Of a stretch of 64,000 bases of DNA, positions 22,714 to 33,275 are shown one piece after another; position 1 is the first letter of the stretch, and every line of letters starts with the position of its first letter. The position numbers and the translations under genes are program-made. A model generated the notes under the pieces. The model did no database searches and had not been told where the DNA came from. It saw nothing but the letters and a program-made list of their open reading frames with translations. The DNA is taken from assembly GCA_902595375.1 (NCBI GenBank), contig CACJPW010000001.1, positions 155,001 through 219,000 on the forward strand. Reading direction: 5' to 3'. This stretch comes from an uncultured Pelagibacteraceae bacterium (lineage in GTDB: Bacteria > Pseudomonadota > Alphaproteobacteria > Pelagibacterales > Pelagibacteraceae).

Positions 22714-23419
22714 AAAATTTTTTTTTTATAATGATAGATAATATCATCAAACCTGCAAACATTAAGATTGGTAGATAAATTTCTGGAGTAAAAATTAATT
22801 TTAAAATATCAAAACTTTCTGCGTTTTTTATATACTTATTTAATCCAGCTCCTATAGTATTAAAAATAAAAAAACCAGGCATTAAACCTAATAAACTAGC
22901 AAAAAAATAATTTATTTTTTTCATACTAAATAAAATTGGAATTAAATTTTGAAGACCAAATGGAACACCTAAACCACCTACAAATCTATAAATAAAAAAG
23001 TAATAGAACTCGTTTTTTTGAAATAATTTAATGTATTTTTCAAACTTTTTTTCAAGAATATCTTTAACCAAATTTCTAAAAAAGAAATTTCCGATTGAAT
23101 AAAGAACCAATGCTCCTACAGATATTGAAATGATTGAAATAAAAGTTCCCAGCCATTTGCCAAACAAAATTCCAGAAACTATAACTATAGGAGATCCAAA
23201 GCCAAGAAGTGCTACCCAAATAATTGCGAAAATAAAAAAATAAATTAAATTTATAATTAAGTTTTTACTAATAAAATTATCTAATTCTGATTGGATATCT
23301 TTATAATATGTAAAGTCTCCTAACCTATTTATTTGAATACTCGAGAAGATGAAATATAAAAAGATGAATAAAATAAGCAAGTATGCAATTCCTAAAAATA
23401 TCTTTAAATTTTTACTCAT
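22703..23419 (-). CDS. TVP38/TMEM64 (VTT/SNARE-associated) family membrane protein
   Basis: Multiple TM segments; FRFVGGLGVPFGLQNLIPILF-type motif. Confidence 0.75.
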   Translation of the reverse strand: MSKNLKIFLGIAYLLILFIFLYFIFSSIQINRLGDFTYYKDIQSELDNFISKNLIINLIYFFIFAIIWVALLGFGSPIVIVSGILFGKWLGTFISIISISVGALVLYSIGNFFFRNLVKDILEKKFEKYIKLFQKNEFYYFFIYRFVGGLGVPFGLQNLIPILFSMKKINYFFASLLGLMPGFFIFNTIGAGLNKYIKNAESFDILKLIFTPEIYLPILMFAGLMILSIIIKKKFFDV

Positions 23420-23469
23420 TATTTACCTGTACAACAGACAGCAATTAAAATATATAACTTAAAATATTT

Positions 23470-23604
23470 ATGAAAAGAACCTATCAACCTAGCAATTTAG
23501 TAAGAAAAAGACGCCATGGATTTAGAGCAAGAATGGCTACCAAAACTGGAAGGCAGCTGATTGCAAGAAGAAGAGCCAAGGGTAGAAAAACTCTATCCAC
23601 ATAA
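23470..23604 (+). CDS. rpmH: 50S ribosomal protein L34
   Basis: [44 protein letters not shown]; absent from the ORF track because of size. Confidence 0.97.
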   Translation: MKRTYQPSNLVRKRRHGFRARMATKTGRQLIARRRAKGRKTLST

Positions 23605-23610
23605 AGATTA

Positions 23611-23961
23611 ATGGTAAAGCTTGAAAGCCTAAAACAAAGCTTCCAATTCAGAAAAGTTCTTAAAGAAAAAAAAATTCATACTGACTATTTTTCTATATTT
23701 GCGGCAAAAAATTTCATAAAGCCTAAGACGAATACAAATTTATTGATAAGTTTTGTTATGAAAAAGAAAATTGGAAACGCAGTAAAAAGAAACAAAATAA
23801 GAAGAAAATTAAAAGCAAATGTTCAGAAATTATTAAAAAAAAAGGGTGCAATTAGTAAGGATTACACATATATAGTTTTCGGAAAGTCTAATGCTTATGC
23901 TCAAAAACAAAATGTGCTTTTGCCATTAATGGAGAAAAGTTTTAGTCAATTAAAAAGATAA
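23611..23961 (+). CDS. rnpA: Ribonuclease P protein component
   Basis: KKKIGNAVKRNKIRRKLKA motif, directly after rpmH. Confidence 0.95.
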   Translation: MVKLESLKQSFQFRKVLKEKKIHTDYFSIFAAKNFIKPKTNTNLLISFVMKKKIGNAVKRNKIRRKLKANVQKLLKKKGAISKDYTYIVFGKSNAYAQKQNVLLPLMEKSFSQLKR

Positions 23962-23962
23962 A

Positions 23963-24214
23963 ATGACAAAAATTCTAATTTCTATAATTAAAATCTATAA
24001 AATTTTTATTTCATCATTATTAGGAAATAGATGTAGATTTTTGCCTACTTGTTCAGAATATTTTATTGAAGCACTTGAAACTCACGGTTTTATCAAAGGG
24101 TCAAGTTTAGGTATGAAAAGGATTTTTAAATGTCATCCTTTTAAATACTTTGGTGGTAGCAGTGGACTAGATCGTGTTCCAACGACAAATATTAAGGAAA
24201 AGAAAAATGGATAA
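23963..24214 (+). CDS. yidD: Membrane protein insertion efficiency factor
   Basis: YKIFISSLLGNRCRFLPTCSEYFIEALETHG...CHPF. Confidence 0.95.
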   Translation: MTKILISIIKIYKIFISSLLGNRCRFLPTCSEYFIEALETHGFIKGSSLGMKRIFKCHPFKYFGGSSGLDRVPTTNIKEKKNG

Positions 24215-25898
24215 TAAAAATGTTTTTGTAGCAATAGCTCTATCTATGTCTGTTTTGCTTTTTTGGGGTGCGTTCTTTGAAACTCCTAGAAAACCTACTG
24301 AACAACAAATTAGCCAAAATGCAGAAAATAGAAAAAAATCTGAGCAAGAATCAATTACGCCAACGATAAACCAACCTCAAGTGATCACAAAACTTACAAG
24401 AGACGAGTCTATAAATAAAAGTGAGAGAATTAGGATAGAAAACAATAGTGTTGTAGGATCAATAAATTTAAAAGGTGCTTTAATAGACGATATTTCATTT
24501 AAAAAACATAAACAAAAGGTAGAGAATGAAAAAAATATAATTTTTTTAAATCCTTCAAATACCGAAGACGGTTTTTATGTTGAAAGTGGTTGGACAAGTA
24601 TAGGAAATAAAATTAAAGTACCAACTAAAGAATCTGACTGGATTGTTAAAGGTAATAATATCTTAACAAATAGCTCACCGGTAATTTTGCAGTGGAATAA
24701 TAAAGAAGGTGCAATTTTTGAAAAAAAAATTGAATTAGATGACAAATATTTATTTAAAATAACTCAAAAAGTAAAAAATAATACAAACGCATCGATAGAA
24801 CTTTTCCCTTACGCACAAATGACAAGAAACAAAATTCCCGATGATATTCAAAATTTTTATATACAACATGAAGGTTTTATTGGCGTGTTTGACGATGAGC
24901 TAAAAGAGGACGATTATGATGATGTAAAAGAGAAAAAAATAGTAAGAGAATCAAGTGAGGGATGGCTTGGTATAACAGATAAATATTGGATGACTGCTTT
25001 TGTACCAGAGTCAGGTAAAAATTTTAAATCATCCTTCCTTTACGAAAATGGATTCAAAGCCAATTATATTATTAATGAACCCGTTAGAATTGATCAATCA
25101 TCATCAGGTTCTAATCAATTAAGATTATTTATAGCTGCCAAAGAAGTTGAAACGATTGATGGATATGCTGCTAAACAAAAAATAAATAAATTTGATTTAG
25201 TAATAGACTGGGGGTGGTTTTATTTTTTTACAAAACCTTTATTTTTTGTAATAGATTACTTGTTCAAAATTTCCGGAAATTTTGGAACTGCTATTGTTTT
25301 ATTAACTATAGCTATAAGGCTTATTTTCTTCCCGCTAGCTAATTTTTCGTTTAGATCAATGGCTAAAATGAAAGCAGTACAACCAGAAATGATGAGACTT
25401 AAAGAGTTGCATAAAGATGATAAAGTTAAATTACAACAAGAAATGATGGCTTTATATAGAAAAGAAAAAATTAATCCTGCATCAGGTTGTTTGCCGGTTT
25501 TAATACAAATCCCATTCTTTTTTGCGATTTATAAAATGCTTTTCATCTCTTTAGAAATGAGACACCAACCATTCTTTGGATGGATAAAGGATTTGTCAGC
25601 ACAAGATCCGACCACTTTATTTAACTTATTTGGACTAATTCCTTGGGATCCACCGAGCTTTATGATTATAGGTATATGGCCAATTTTAATGGGTGTCTCA
25701 ATGTGGGTTCAGCAAAAATTAAATCCTGCACCTGCTGATCCAATACAAGCTAAGATATTTGCATTCTTTCCATTATTTTTGACTATAATACTTGCGTCAT
25801 TTCCATCAGGGTTAGTTGTATATTGGACAATTAATAATATTTTGACAATTGCACAACAATACGTAATCGTAAAAAAAACGACAGTAAAAACAAATTAA
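24207..25898 (+). CDS. yidC: Membrane protein insertase YidC (ORF opens at 24174; MDNKNVFVAIALSM start preferred)
   Basis: YidC family sequence, C-terminal core NPASGCLPVLIQIPFFFAIYKML. Confidence 0.97.
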   Translation: MDNKNVFVAIALSMSVLLFWGAFFETPRKPTEQQISQNAENRKKSEQESITPTINQPQVITKLTRDESINKSERIRIENNSVVGSINLKGALIDDISFKKHKQKVENEKNIIFLNPSNTEDGFYVESGWTSIGNKIKVPTKESDWIVKGNNILTNSSPVILQWNNKEGAIFEKKIELDDKYLFKITQKVKNNTNASIELFPYAQMTRNKIPDDIQNFYIQHEGFIGVFDDELKEDDYDDVKEKKIVRESSEGWLGITDKYWMTAFVPESGKNFKSSFLYENGFKANYIINEPVRIDQSSSGSNQLRLFIAAKEVETIDGYAAKQKINKFDLVIDWGWFYFFTKPLFFVIDYLFKISGNFGTAIVLLTIAIRLIFFPLANFSFRSMAKMKAVQPEMMRLKELHKDDKVKLQQEMMALYRKEKINPASGCLPVLIQIPFFFAIYKMLFISLEMRHQPFFGWIKDLSAQDPTTLFNLFGLIPWDPPSFMIIGIWPILMGVSMWVQQKLNPAPADPIQAKIFAFFPLFLTIILASFPSGLVVYWTINNILTIAQQYVIVKKTTVKTN

Positions 25899-26768
25899 AT
25901 GTCAAAAAATATTTCTCTAGAAGAGATAAGAAAATTTTGGCCTGAAGATGCCCCAGAGATTAATTTAGTAAAGAAATATGTTTCAAAATATGAGAGAGAA
26001 AAAATTGTTATAAAATATGGTGGGAATGTTCTAATAGATAGAAATGTATTTAATAATTTTATATCTGACATTAAAGTTCTCAACAATCTTGGATTATCAA
26101 TAGTAGTAGTTCATGGAGGCGGCCCAAGAATAAAAAGAGAGTTAGATAAAAAAAAAATAGTATCAAAATTTATTAATGGACTAAGGGTAACTGATAAGAA
26201 TATAATTAAAATTGTAGAAGAAGTTCTGATTGATTTTAATAAAGATATTGTTAAATCTCTTAAAGGTTTAGATTGCGAAGCAGCTTCTTTTCATACACAA
26301 AAAAATAATATTATAGAGGTTGAGCCAGAGAGAGAAGAACTCGGTTACGTAGGAATTCCTAAGAAAATTGAAATTAGTTTGATTGAAACAGCTCTTAATG
26401 AGAATAAAATTCCAATTATTGCTCCTCTGGGTAAAGGAGTAAATGGTCAAACTTTTAATATCAATGGTGACACAGCTGCAAGTGCAATAGCTAAAAAACT
26501 TAAATCTAGAAGACTAATTCTAATGACTAATGTTGAAGGTGTTTATGATGACAAAAAAAATCTCATTTCTGAGATCAAACCACTAGATTTAGAAAATTTG
26601 ATTAAATGGAAAATCGTCGAGGGAGGCATGATACCCAAAATAAAAAATAGCGTTGATGCAGTCGAAAATGGCGTGAGAGGTGTTGTAATTTTAGATGGTA
26701 GAAAACCACATTCTATACTTCATGAAATATTTTCTGACACTGGTTCTGGAACACTTATAAGAAAATGA
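25899..26768 (+). CDS. argB: Acetylglutamate kinase
   Basis: IKYGGN, VVHGGGPRI, NINGDTAA, EGGMIPK motifs. Confidence 0.96.
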   Translation: MSKNISLEEIRKFWPEDAPEINLVKKYVSKYEREKIVIKYGGNVLIDRNVFNNFISDIKVLNNLGLSIVVVHGGGPRIKRELDKKKIVSKFINGLRVTDKNIIKIVEEVLIDFNKDIVKSLKGLDCEAASFHTQKNNIIEVEPEREELGYVGIPKKIEISLIETALNENKIPIIAPLGKGVNGQTFNINGDTAASAIAKKLKSRRLILMTNVEGVYDDKKNLISEIKPLDLENLIKWKIVEGGMIPKIKNSVDAVENGVRGVVILDGRKPHSILHEIFSDTGSGTLIRK

Positions 26769-27427
26769 GTGAATTGAATGATATAAAATATTGGTTATTC
26801 GACTTAGATAACACTCTATATGATGGAGCTACAAAAGTATTTGATCAAGTTGATAAAAAAATGTCAAAATTTATATCTGATAAACTTAATGTTGACATCC
26901 AAGAAGCCAGAAAAATACAAAAAAGTTATTTTCAAGAGTATAATACTACTTTAAATGGAATGATTAAAAATCATAAAATTAATGCTGATGAATTTTTAGA
27001 ATTTGTTCATGATGTTGATTTGAGTTTTTTGGCTAAAGATGAGATTTTGGGAAATCAAATTAGAAATTTAGAAGGCAAAAAATACATATTTACAAATGGC
27101 TCAAGAGAGCATGCTAAAAATGTAACTAAGAAAATAGGTATAGACCAGTTATTTGATGGTATTTTTGACATTCGAGACTGTGAATTTATTCCAAAACCTT
27201 CAAAAGAACCTTACCTAAAATTAGTAGAAAATTACAAAATTGAGCCACAATATTGTATATTCTTTGAAGACATAGCAAGAAATTTAAAACCGGCGTTTGA
27301 AATGGGAATGAAAACCGTTTGGATTAAAAATGATGAACCATGGGCATCAAAATTTTCAGACTCTGATTTTATTAATTATAAAACAGATAAACTATCAACC
27401 TTTTTAAAGGAGATAAATGAAAAATAA
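26765..27427 (+). CDS. HAD-family pyrimidine 5'-nucleotidase-like hydrolase
   Basis: [30 protein letters not shown]; between argB and dapD. Confidence 0.85.
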   Translation: MSELNDIKYWLFDLDNTLYDGATKVFDQVDKKMSKFISDKLNVDIQEARKIQKSYFQEYNTTLNGMIKNHKINADEFLEFVHDVDLSFLAKDEILGNQIRNLEGKKYIFTNGSREHAKNVTKKIGIDQLFDGIFDIRDCEFIPKPSKEPYLKLVENYKIEPQYCIFFEDIARNLKPAFEMGMKTVWIKNDEPWASKFSDSDFINYKTDKLSTFLKEINEK

Positions 27428-28244
27428 CGAATTAGAAATTATAATAAATAATGCATTTGAAAATTTACAAAATATTTCAGAAAAATCTGATGTTAAAATT
27501 TTAAACGCTGTAAACGAAACAATTGATCTTACGGACAAGGGAACCCTCAGAGTTGCAAATAAAGTAAACGGTATTTGGAAAGTTAATCAATGGGTAAAAA
27601 AAGCTATCCTATTAAGTTTCAGGATTAATAAAATGACTATGTCAAAAGGACCTTATACTACTTGGTATGACAAAGTACCTGGAAAATCAGTTATGTGGAA
27701 TGAAGATGATTGGAAGAAAGCTGGATACAGACATGTCCCTAATGGAGTGGTAAGAAAAGGTTCTCATATCGCTAAAGGTGCTGTATTAATGCCATGTTTT
27801 GTAAATCTTGGTGCTTATGTTGATCAGGGAACCATGATTGATACTTGGGCTTCAGTTGGCTCATGCGCACAAATAGGAAAAAATTGTCATGTATCAGGAG
27901 GAGCTGGTATAGGTGGAGTATTAGAACCTTTACAAGCAGGACCAGTAATAATTGAGGACAATTGTTTTATAGGTGCAAGATCTGAAATAGCAGAAGGAGT
28001 TTTGGTCGAAGAAGGAGCAGTTATATCTATGGGTGTATACATAGGCGCATCTACAAAAATTATAGACAGAAACTCAGGGAAAATATCTTACGGTAAAGTC
28101 CCGGCTTATTCAGTGGTGGTACCAGGAAGTTTACCTAATAAGTCTAACCCTGACGCACCGTCACTATATTGTGCGGTTATTGTAAAAAAAGTTGACGCAA
28201 AAACTAGAAGCAAAACATCAATTAATGATTTGTTAAGAGACTAA
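27417..28244 (+). CDS. dapD: Tetrahydrodipicolinate N-succinyltransferase
   Basis: DapD left-handed beta-helix sequence ([40 protein letters not shown]). Confidence 0.97.
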   Translation: MKNNELEIIINNAFENLQNISEKSDVKILNAVNETIDLTDKGTLRVANKVNGIWKVNQWVKKAILLSFRINKMTMSKGPYTTWYDKVPGKSVMWNEDDWKKAGYRHVPNGVVRKGSHIAKGAVLMPCFVNLGAYVDQGTMIDTWASVGSCAQIGKNCHVSGGAGIGGVLEPLQAGPVIIEDNCFIGARSEIAEGVLVEEGAVISMGVYIGASTKIIDRNSGKISYGKVPAYSVVVPGSLPNKSNPDAPSLYCAVIVKKVDAKTRSKTSINDLLRD

Positions 28245-29401
28245 TGTCAATAATTAACGAATTACAATTATCAAAAGATTTAATTAGATTTCCAAGTATC
28301 ACTCCGAGAGATGCAGGCGCAATTAAATTTCTAAGCAGAAAACTAAAGAAACTTGGTTTTAATTGTAAAATTTTAGAATTTAAAGACAAAAAAAGTAAGC
28401 CAATAAAAAACCTTTACGCCAAAATCGGAAAAAGGGGACCTAATATTTGTTATGCTGGACACACTGATGTTGTGCCTCCAGGTAATATTAATGATTGGTC
28501 GGTTAATCCATTTAAACCTGTTGTAAAGAAAAATTATTTAATTGGAAGAGGTGCTAACGATATGAAAAGTTCTATAGCCTGCTTTATAGCTGCTGTGAGT
28601 AAATTTTTGAATAATAGTAAAAAATTTAGTGGCTCAATAAGTTTACTTATTACTGGCGATGAAGAAGGTTATGCAATTAATGGAACAAAAAAAGTTGTTG
28701 ACTATCTCAAAAGAAAACAAGAGAAAATTGATTTTTGCATAGTTGGAGAACCTACTAATCCAAAAAAGTTAGGTGAAATGATAAAAATTGGAAGAAGAGG
28801 AAGTTTGTCAGGAAAAATTATAATTTCTGGTACTCAAGGACACGTTGCCTATCCACATTTGTCAAAAAATCCTATTGATACTCTTATAAGTATTTGCGGT
28901 AAGTTAAAAAATCTAAAACTAGATAAAGGCAACAAAAATTTTCAAAAATCTAATTTAGAGATAACGTCAATTAATGTAGATAATAAAGCGCATAATGTAA
29001 TACCTGCGAGAGCTCAGTCTCAATTCAATATTAGATACAATAATTTACATACTGCATTATCCTTAAAAAGGAAAATAAACAAATTAGTCAGACAAATTTG
29101 TAAAAAATATAATTGTACTTATAAAATCAATTATATTGCTAATGGTGACTCATTTTTAACAAAGCCAGACAAAACAATTTTCATGGCCAAAAGAGTAATT
29201 AAAAAAATTACAGGTATTAATCCTAAGTTTTCAACAACTGGAGGAACTTCTGATGCAAGATTTATTAGAAAAATTTCACCCTGTTTGGAATTTGGATTGG
29301 TAAATAAAACCATGCATAGAATTGATGAATGTGTTTCATTGACTGACTTAAGAAAACTTACAAAAATATATAACAATATTTTAGTAGAGTACTTTAAGTG
29401 A
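28244..29401 (+). CDS. dapE: Succinyl-diaminopimelate desuccinylase
   Basis: GHTDVVPPG, GRGANDMKSS, GDEEG, GGTSDARF motifs. Confidence 0.95.
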   Translation: MSIINELQLSKDLIRFPSITPRDAGAIKFLSRKLKKLGFNCKILEFKDKKSKPIKNLYAKIGKRGPNICYAGHTDVVPPGNINDWSVNPFKPVVKKNYLIGRGANDMKSSIACFIAAVSKFLNNSKKFSGSISLLITGDEEGYAINGTKKVVDYLKRKQEKIDFCIVGEPTNPKKLGEMIKIGRRGSLSGKIIISGTQGHVAYPHLSKNPIDTLISICGKLKNLKLDKGNKNFQKSNLEITSINVDNKAHNVIPARAQSQFNIRYNNLHTALSLKRKINKLVRQICKKYNCTYKINYIANGDSFLTKPDKTIFMAKRVIKKITGINPKFSTTGGTSDARFIRKISPCLEFGLVNKTMHRIDECVSLTDLRKLTKIYNNILVEYFK

Positions 29402-29859
29402 AATTATATAAAATAAAAAAATCAAAAATTGACAAAAATGGATTATACGCGAATTGTAATATTGAAAAAGGTAAAAAAATTATAGAATACAAAGGGAAGA
29501 TTATTTCTATAAAAAAAAGTGAAAAAGACCCCAAATTTAACAACAAAAAAGCTATATATCTTTTTAATATTAATAAGAGATTTGATCTAGATGGAGATTT
29601 CAAATTTAATATTGCAAGATTAATAAATCACTCTTGTGAACCAAATTGTGAGGTTTTCGGTCAAGGTTTAAAAGTTTGGGTCTACGCAATGAAAGATATA
29701 AAAAAAGGTGAGGAGCTATCATATGATTATGGTTTCAGCTATGACGAAGATTATAAAGATTTTCCTTGCAAATGCAGATCTAAAAAATGTGTTGGGTATA
29801 TTTTAAGAGAGGGATCAAGGTGGAGATTAAAAAGAAGAAATAAGAAAAATGGTAAGTAA
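29398..29859 (+). CDS. SET-domain protein (putative protein-lysine methyltransferase)
   Basis: NHSCEPNC and GEELSYDYGF motifs plus post-SET-like CKCRSKKC. Confidence 0.85.
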   Translation: MKLYKIKKSKIDKNGLYANCNIEKGKKIIEYKGKIISIKKSEKDPKFNNKKAIYLFNINKRFDLDGDFKFNIARLINHSCEPNCEVFGQGLKVWVYAMKDIKKGEELSYDYGFSYDEDYKDFPCKCRSKKCVGYILREGSRWRLKRRNKKNGK

Positions 29860-31120
29860 ATTTAAAATAAATTTTATTTCTATTATAATTTTATTTTATT
29901 TTTTTTATGGTTTCTACAGTAACGAAAATTCAGCTGGAGCCGGTGGATATGACGGTGACTTCAAGACAATATGGAACAACCTGTTACTTTTAAAAGAGGG
30001 TATTTTTGCTAATTTAGCTAATCCTTTGTACGATGATAGCAGACCACCTCTTTCCTATATAATACATATTTATTTTAATCCATTTACTTATAATCAGGAA
30101 GTTTTTAGAATAAGTTGTTTTATAATATCCTTATTTTTACCAGTCTTATTCTTCTTTGCTATAAAAAAAAAGTTTCCTGAAATAAATAAAAATTTACTTG
30201 CTCTATGTTCTTTTTTATTATTATTAAGTCCATACTTCAGGACTACAGCCTATTGGGGTTTGGGAGAAAATTACGGCTTAATTTTTTTAGTTTTGTCGTA
30301 TTTGTCATTTATTCGTTTAGAAGAAGATCTCGAAAAAAATCACAAAGTAAATAATTTTATTAATATATTTTTGACATGTTTATTTAGTTCACTAGTTATA
30401 TACTTTGATCAGAAATTAATTTTTATACCTACTTTAATCTTATTTTATATATTAAATTTAAATATTGAATCACGTTTTAAATATTTATCCATAATTTTCT
30501 TTTTTATATTATCAATACCCTACATTTATTTAATTTTTTCATGGGGATCTCTAATACCAACCTCTGCTGCAGAAGCAAGAAATGTAGGTAAATCAATAAA
30601 CCTTTTCCATCCGGGTTACTGTCTTACAATAATCGCTTTTTATATATTACCCTTTTTCTTAAGTGATGTTTTCGGAAAGAGGAAAATTAAAAAAATTTTT
30701 AATAAGCAATATTTAATAACTTCTGTATTTTTTTTCTTGTATTTAATATTCATTTTTATTTTTGGAGATTTCGAGACCATATCAAAAGATGGTAAGGGTA
30801 TAATCCACAAATTATTATTAATGTTTTTTGAAAATTCAAGTTTAAGGTTATTTTTAACTTTTATAATATTCTTTTTATCATTTACTTTAATTTACATTTT
30901 TTTTGAAAATAAATTTGACTTTTTTATTATAATTTACTTTGTTGTTTTATCTTTTCTTACTTTTCCATTTTATCAAGAATATCTTGATCCATTATTAATA
31001 ATATTGTTTTTTACTTTTTTTAAATTAAAACCAAGTTTGAGTGATAAAAAAATGTATTTTATTGTTACGTACTTTTTTTTATTTAGTTTCAGTTCAAAAT
31101 ACTACTATTCAATTTTTTGA
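29849..31120 (+). CDS. Polytopic membrane protein, possible GT-C fold glycosyltransferase
   Basis: Multiple TM segments; early acidic loop GGYDGDFKTIWNN; no specific family recognised. Confidence 0.5.
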   Translation: MVSKFKINFISIIILFYFFYGFYSNENSAGAGGYDGDFKTIWNNLLLLKEGIFANLANPLYDDSRPPLSYIIHIYFNPFTYNQEVFRISCFIISLFLPVLFFFAIKKKFPEINKNLLALCSFLLLLSPYFRTTAYWGLGENYGLIFLVLSYLSFIRLEEDLEKNHKVNNFINIFLTCLFSSLVIYFDQKLIFIPTLILFYILNLNIESRFKYLSIIFFFILSIPYIYLIFSWGSLIPTSAAEARNVGKSINLFHPGYCLTIIAFYILPFFLSDVFGKRKIKKIFNKQYLITSVFFFLYLIFIFIFGDFETISKDGKGIIHKLLLMFFENSSLRLFLTFIIFFLSFTLIYIFFENKFDFFIIIYFVVLSFLTFPFYQEYLDPLLIILFFTFFKLKPSLSDKKMYFIVTYFFLFSFSSKYYYSIF

Positions 31121-31122
31121 AT

Positions 31123-31773
31123 TTATTTCCTACAAATTGTAGTAAACCAAGTATAAGGAATAAAATTCTGATGTGTAATTTCAGATTTTAGATTTTTAAA
31201 GTGTTTTTCTAACAAATCTAAATATTCTTTTTTTGTTCTAACATTTATGCCTCTATCTTTTTTTACAAAAAACTTTGCAATTATATTTTGTTTTTCAATA
31301 AAAATTGGATCTTCAGTCAAAAGTTTTGCATTTTTTTTCATTTTTTTTTTACATAAACTTAAAATCTTATTTGCTTCATCATTTGTCAAATGGTGTAAAA
31401 TTCCAAAAAGTAAAACGTAATCAAAATTTGGCAGCTTATCTAGTTCTTTGATTTTGAATTTTTTGCAAAAGAAATGATAATTTTTTTTTGAGTATTTCTT
31501 CTTAGCATATTCAATCGATCTTTTATCAATATCAAATCCGTAATATTCACATTTAGGAATATGCTCAATAATCTCAGCTGGTCCACATCCAATATCTAAT
31601 ATCTTTAAATTCTTTTTTTTTATATTTTGTTTTACAAATTTTTTTCTAAAAGAAGTTCCCGACATAATTTTTTGTACAATTTTATATACTGTGGGATTGT
31701 TTATAAAATTATATAAAGTACTTGTTCTTTGGGACATATTTAATTTTGTAATTGTTTTTAAGTATATACACAA
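31123..31773 (-). CDS. Class I SAM-dependent methyltransferase
   Basis: ILDIGCGPAEIIEHIP and FGILHHLT motifs. Confidence 0.8.
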   Translation of the reverse strand: MCIYLKTITKLNMSQRTSTLYNFINNPTVYKIVQKIMSGTSFRKKFVKQNIKKKNLKILDIGCGPAEIIEHIPKCEYYGFDIDKRSIEYAKKKYSKKNYHFFCKKFKIKELDKLPNFDYVLLFGILHHLTNDEANKILSLCKKKMKKNAKLLTEDPIFIEKQNIIAKFFVKKDRGINVRTKKEYLDLLEKHFKNLKSEITHQNFIPYTWFTTICRK

Positions 31774-31798
31774 TTATGGTAATTAAACAAAATAAGTA

Positions 31799-32491
31799 AT
31801 GATTAGTAAACAAAAACCATTAATAATTGGGTCGGGCTTTATAGCTAAAAAATTTAGTAAGTACTCAAAGTTTTTAAGAAAAAACGGAGTTATAATTTAT
31901 GCTGCAGGTATCTCAAATTCGCTAGAAACAAATACAAAAAATTTTAAAAAAGAGATTAATAGATTTGAAAAATTTTATAAAAGTTGCAAAAAAAAAATAA
32001 TATATATAAGTACATATTCAGTTAACGATTATTCAAGATTAAGTAAAAGGTATGTCAAAAATAAAATTAAAATTGAAAAGATAATCACAAAAAAAGTAGG
32101 GAATTATTTGATTATTAGGCTTCCTGAAATAGTAGGTAATAACAATAACCCTCATACATTAACTAATTTCCTTTACAACAACATCAAATATGAAAAGAAA
32201 TTTAATCTTTTTATTAATACAAAAAGAAATTTATTAGACGTAGATGATGCTATTAGTAACGCAATTAAATTGATTAAAGTTCATAAATACAAAAATAAAA
32301 TAGTAAATTTATTAAACAAAAAATTTTATTCACCTAATCATGTATTATTAGAACTAGAAAAAATTCTACGAAAGAAAGCAATTTATAAAGTAAAGAAAAT
32401 TAATAAATCTCCTTGGAGACTAAAAATTAATCATTACGTAAAAACTGACAAGAATTATTTAAAAAGAATATTAAAAAGATATTATAAATGA
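31799..32491 (+). CDS. Divergent NAD(P)-dependent epimerase/reductase-like protein
   Basis: Rossmann-like LIIGSGFIAKKF, YISTYSVND, YVKNK. Confidence 0.55.
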   Translation: MISKQKPLIIGSGFIAKKFSKYSKFLRKNGVIIYAAGISNSLETNTKNFKKEINRFEKFYKSCKKKIIYISTYSVNDYSRLSKRYVKNKIKIEKIITKKVGNYLIIRLPEIVGNNNNPHTLTNFLYNNIKYEKKFNLFINTKRNLLDVDDAISNAIKLIKVHKYKNKIVNLLNKKFYSPNHVLLELEKILRKKAIYKVKKINKSPWRLKINHYVKTDKNYLKRILKRYYK

Positions 32492-32492
32492 T

Positions 32493-33275
32493 ATGCAAGT
32501 CTCTATTATAGTTCCAGTATTTAATAGTTCTAAAATTTTACCAGAATTAGTTGAGAGAATATATAAGGAAATGAAAAATTCGAATTTAATTGAAAATTTT
32601 GAATTAATATTGATTAATGATTATAGTTTGGACGACAGTTGGAATGTTATAAAAGAAATTTCAAAAAAGTATTCATTTTTAAAAGGTATAAATTTATCTG
32701 AAAACTTTGGTCAACATAATGCTATTATGGCTGGACTAAATAATTCAAAAGGAAACAAAATAATAACTATTGATGATGATTTGCAACATCCACCAGAGTT
32801 TATCTCAGAAATTTTGAAAAAGCTAGATACTTGTGAGGTTTGTTATACTAATTACAAAAATAGAAAACATGCTGGTTGGAAACGAGCTGTAAGTAGTATC
32901 AATAATATTGTTTCTAGTTTTCTTCTTAATAAACCACTAAGAATATATATGTCCTCCTTTAGAGGTATTAATAAAATAATCGTAAATGATATAGTAAAAT
33001 TTAAGGAACCAGATGTCTATATTGATGGATTAATTATAAAATATGCAAAAAAGATTGATATGATTAACGTTGATCATAATCAAAGAAAACTTGGAGAAAG
33101 TAATTATACGGTTAAAAAACTTTTAATACTTTGGTCTAGTATGATTATAAACTTTTCTGTTTTGCCATTTAGAGCATCTTCAATATTTGGTCTGATATTG
33201 AAAATTATAATAAAGATTTTCAGAAAAAAGAGCCTCAAGCCTCAATATAAGATTATAGAAATAATTAAGAGATGA
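32493..33275 (+). CDS. Family 2 glycosyltransferase
   Basis: VSIIVPVFNSS, LINDYSLDDSW, NFGQHNAIMAGL, TIDDDLQHPPE. Confidence 0.88.
   Translation: MQVSIIVPVFNSSKILPELVERIYKEMKNSNLIENFELILINDYSLDDSWNVIKEISKKYSFLKGINLSENFGQHNAIMAGLNNSKGNKIITIDDDLQHPPEFISEILKKLDTCEVCYTNYKNRKHAGWKRAVSSINNIVSSFLLNKPLRIYMSSFRGINKIIVNDIVKFKEPDVYIDGLIIKYAKKIDMINVDHNQRKLGESNYTVKKLLILWSSMIINFSVLPFRASSIFGLILKIIIKIFRKKSLKPQYKIIEIIKR

Noticed and set aside
23420-23470. Possible replication origin near rpmH-rnpA
   Set aside because: No dnaA gene and no DnaA-box cluster; looks like an ordinary divergent promoter.
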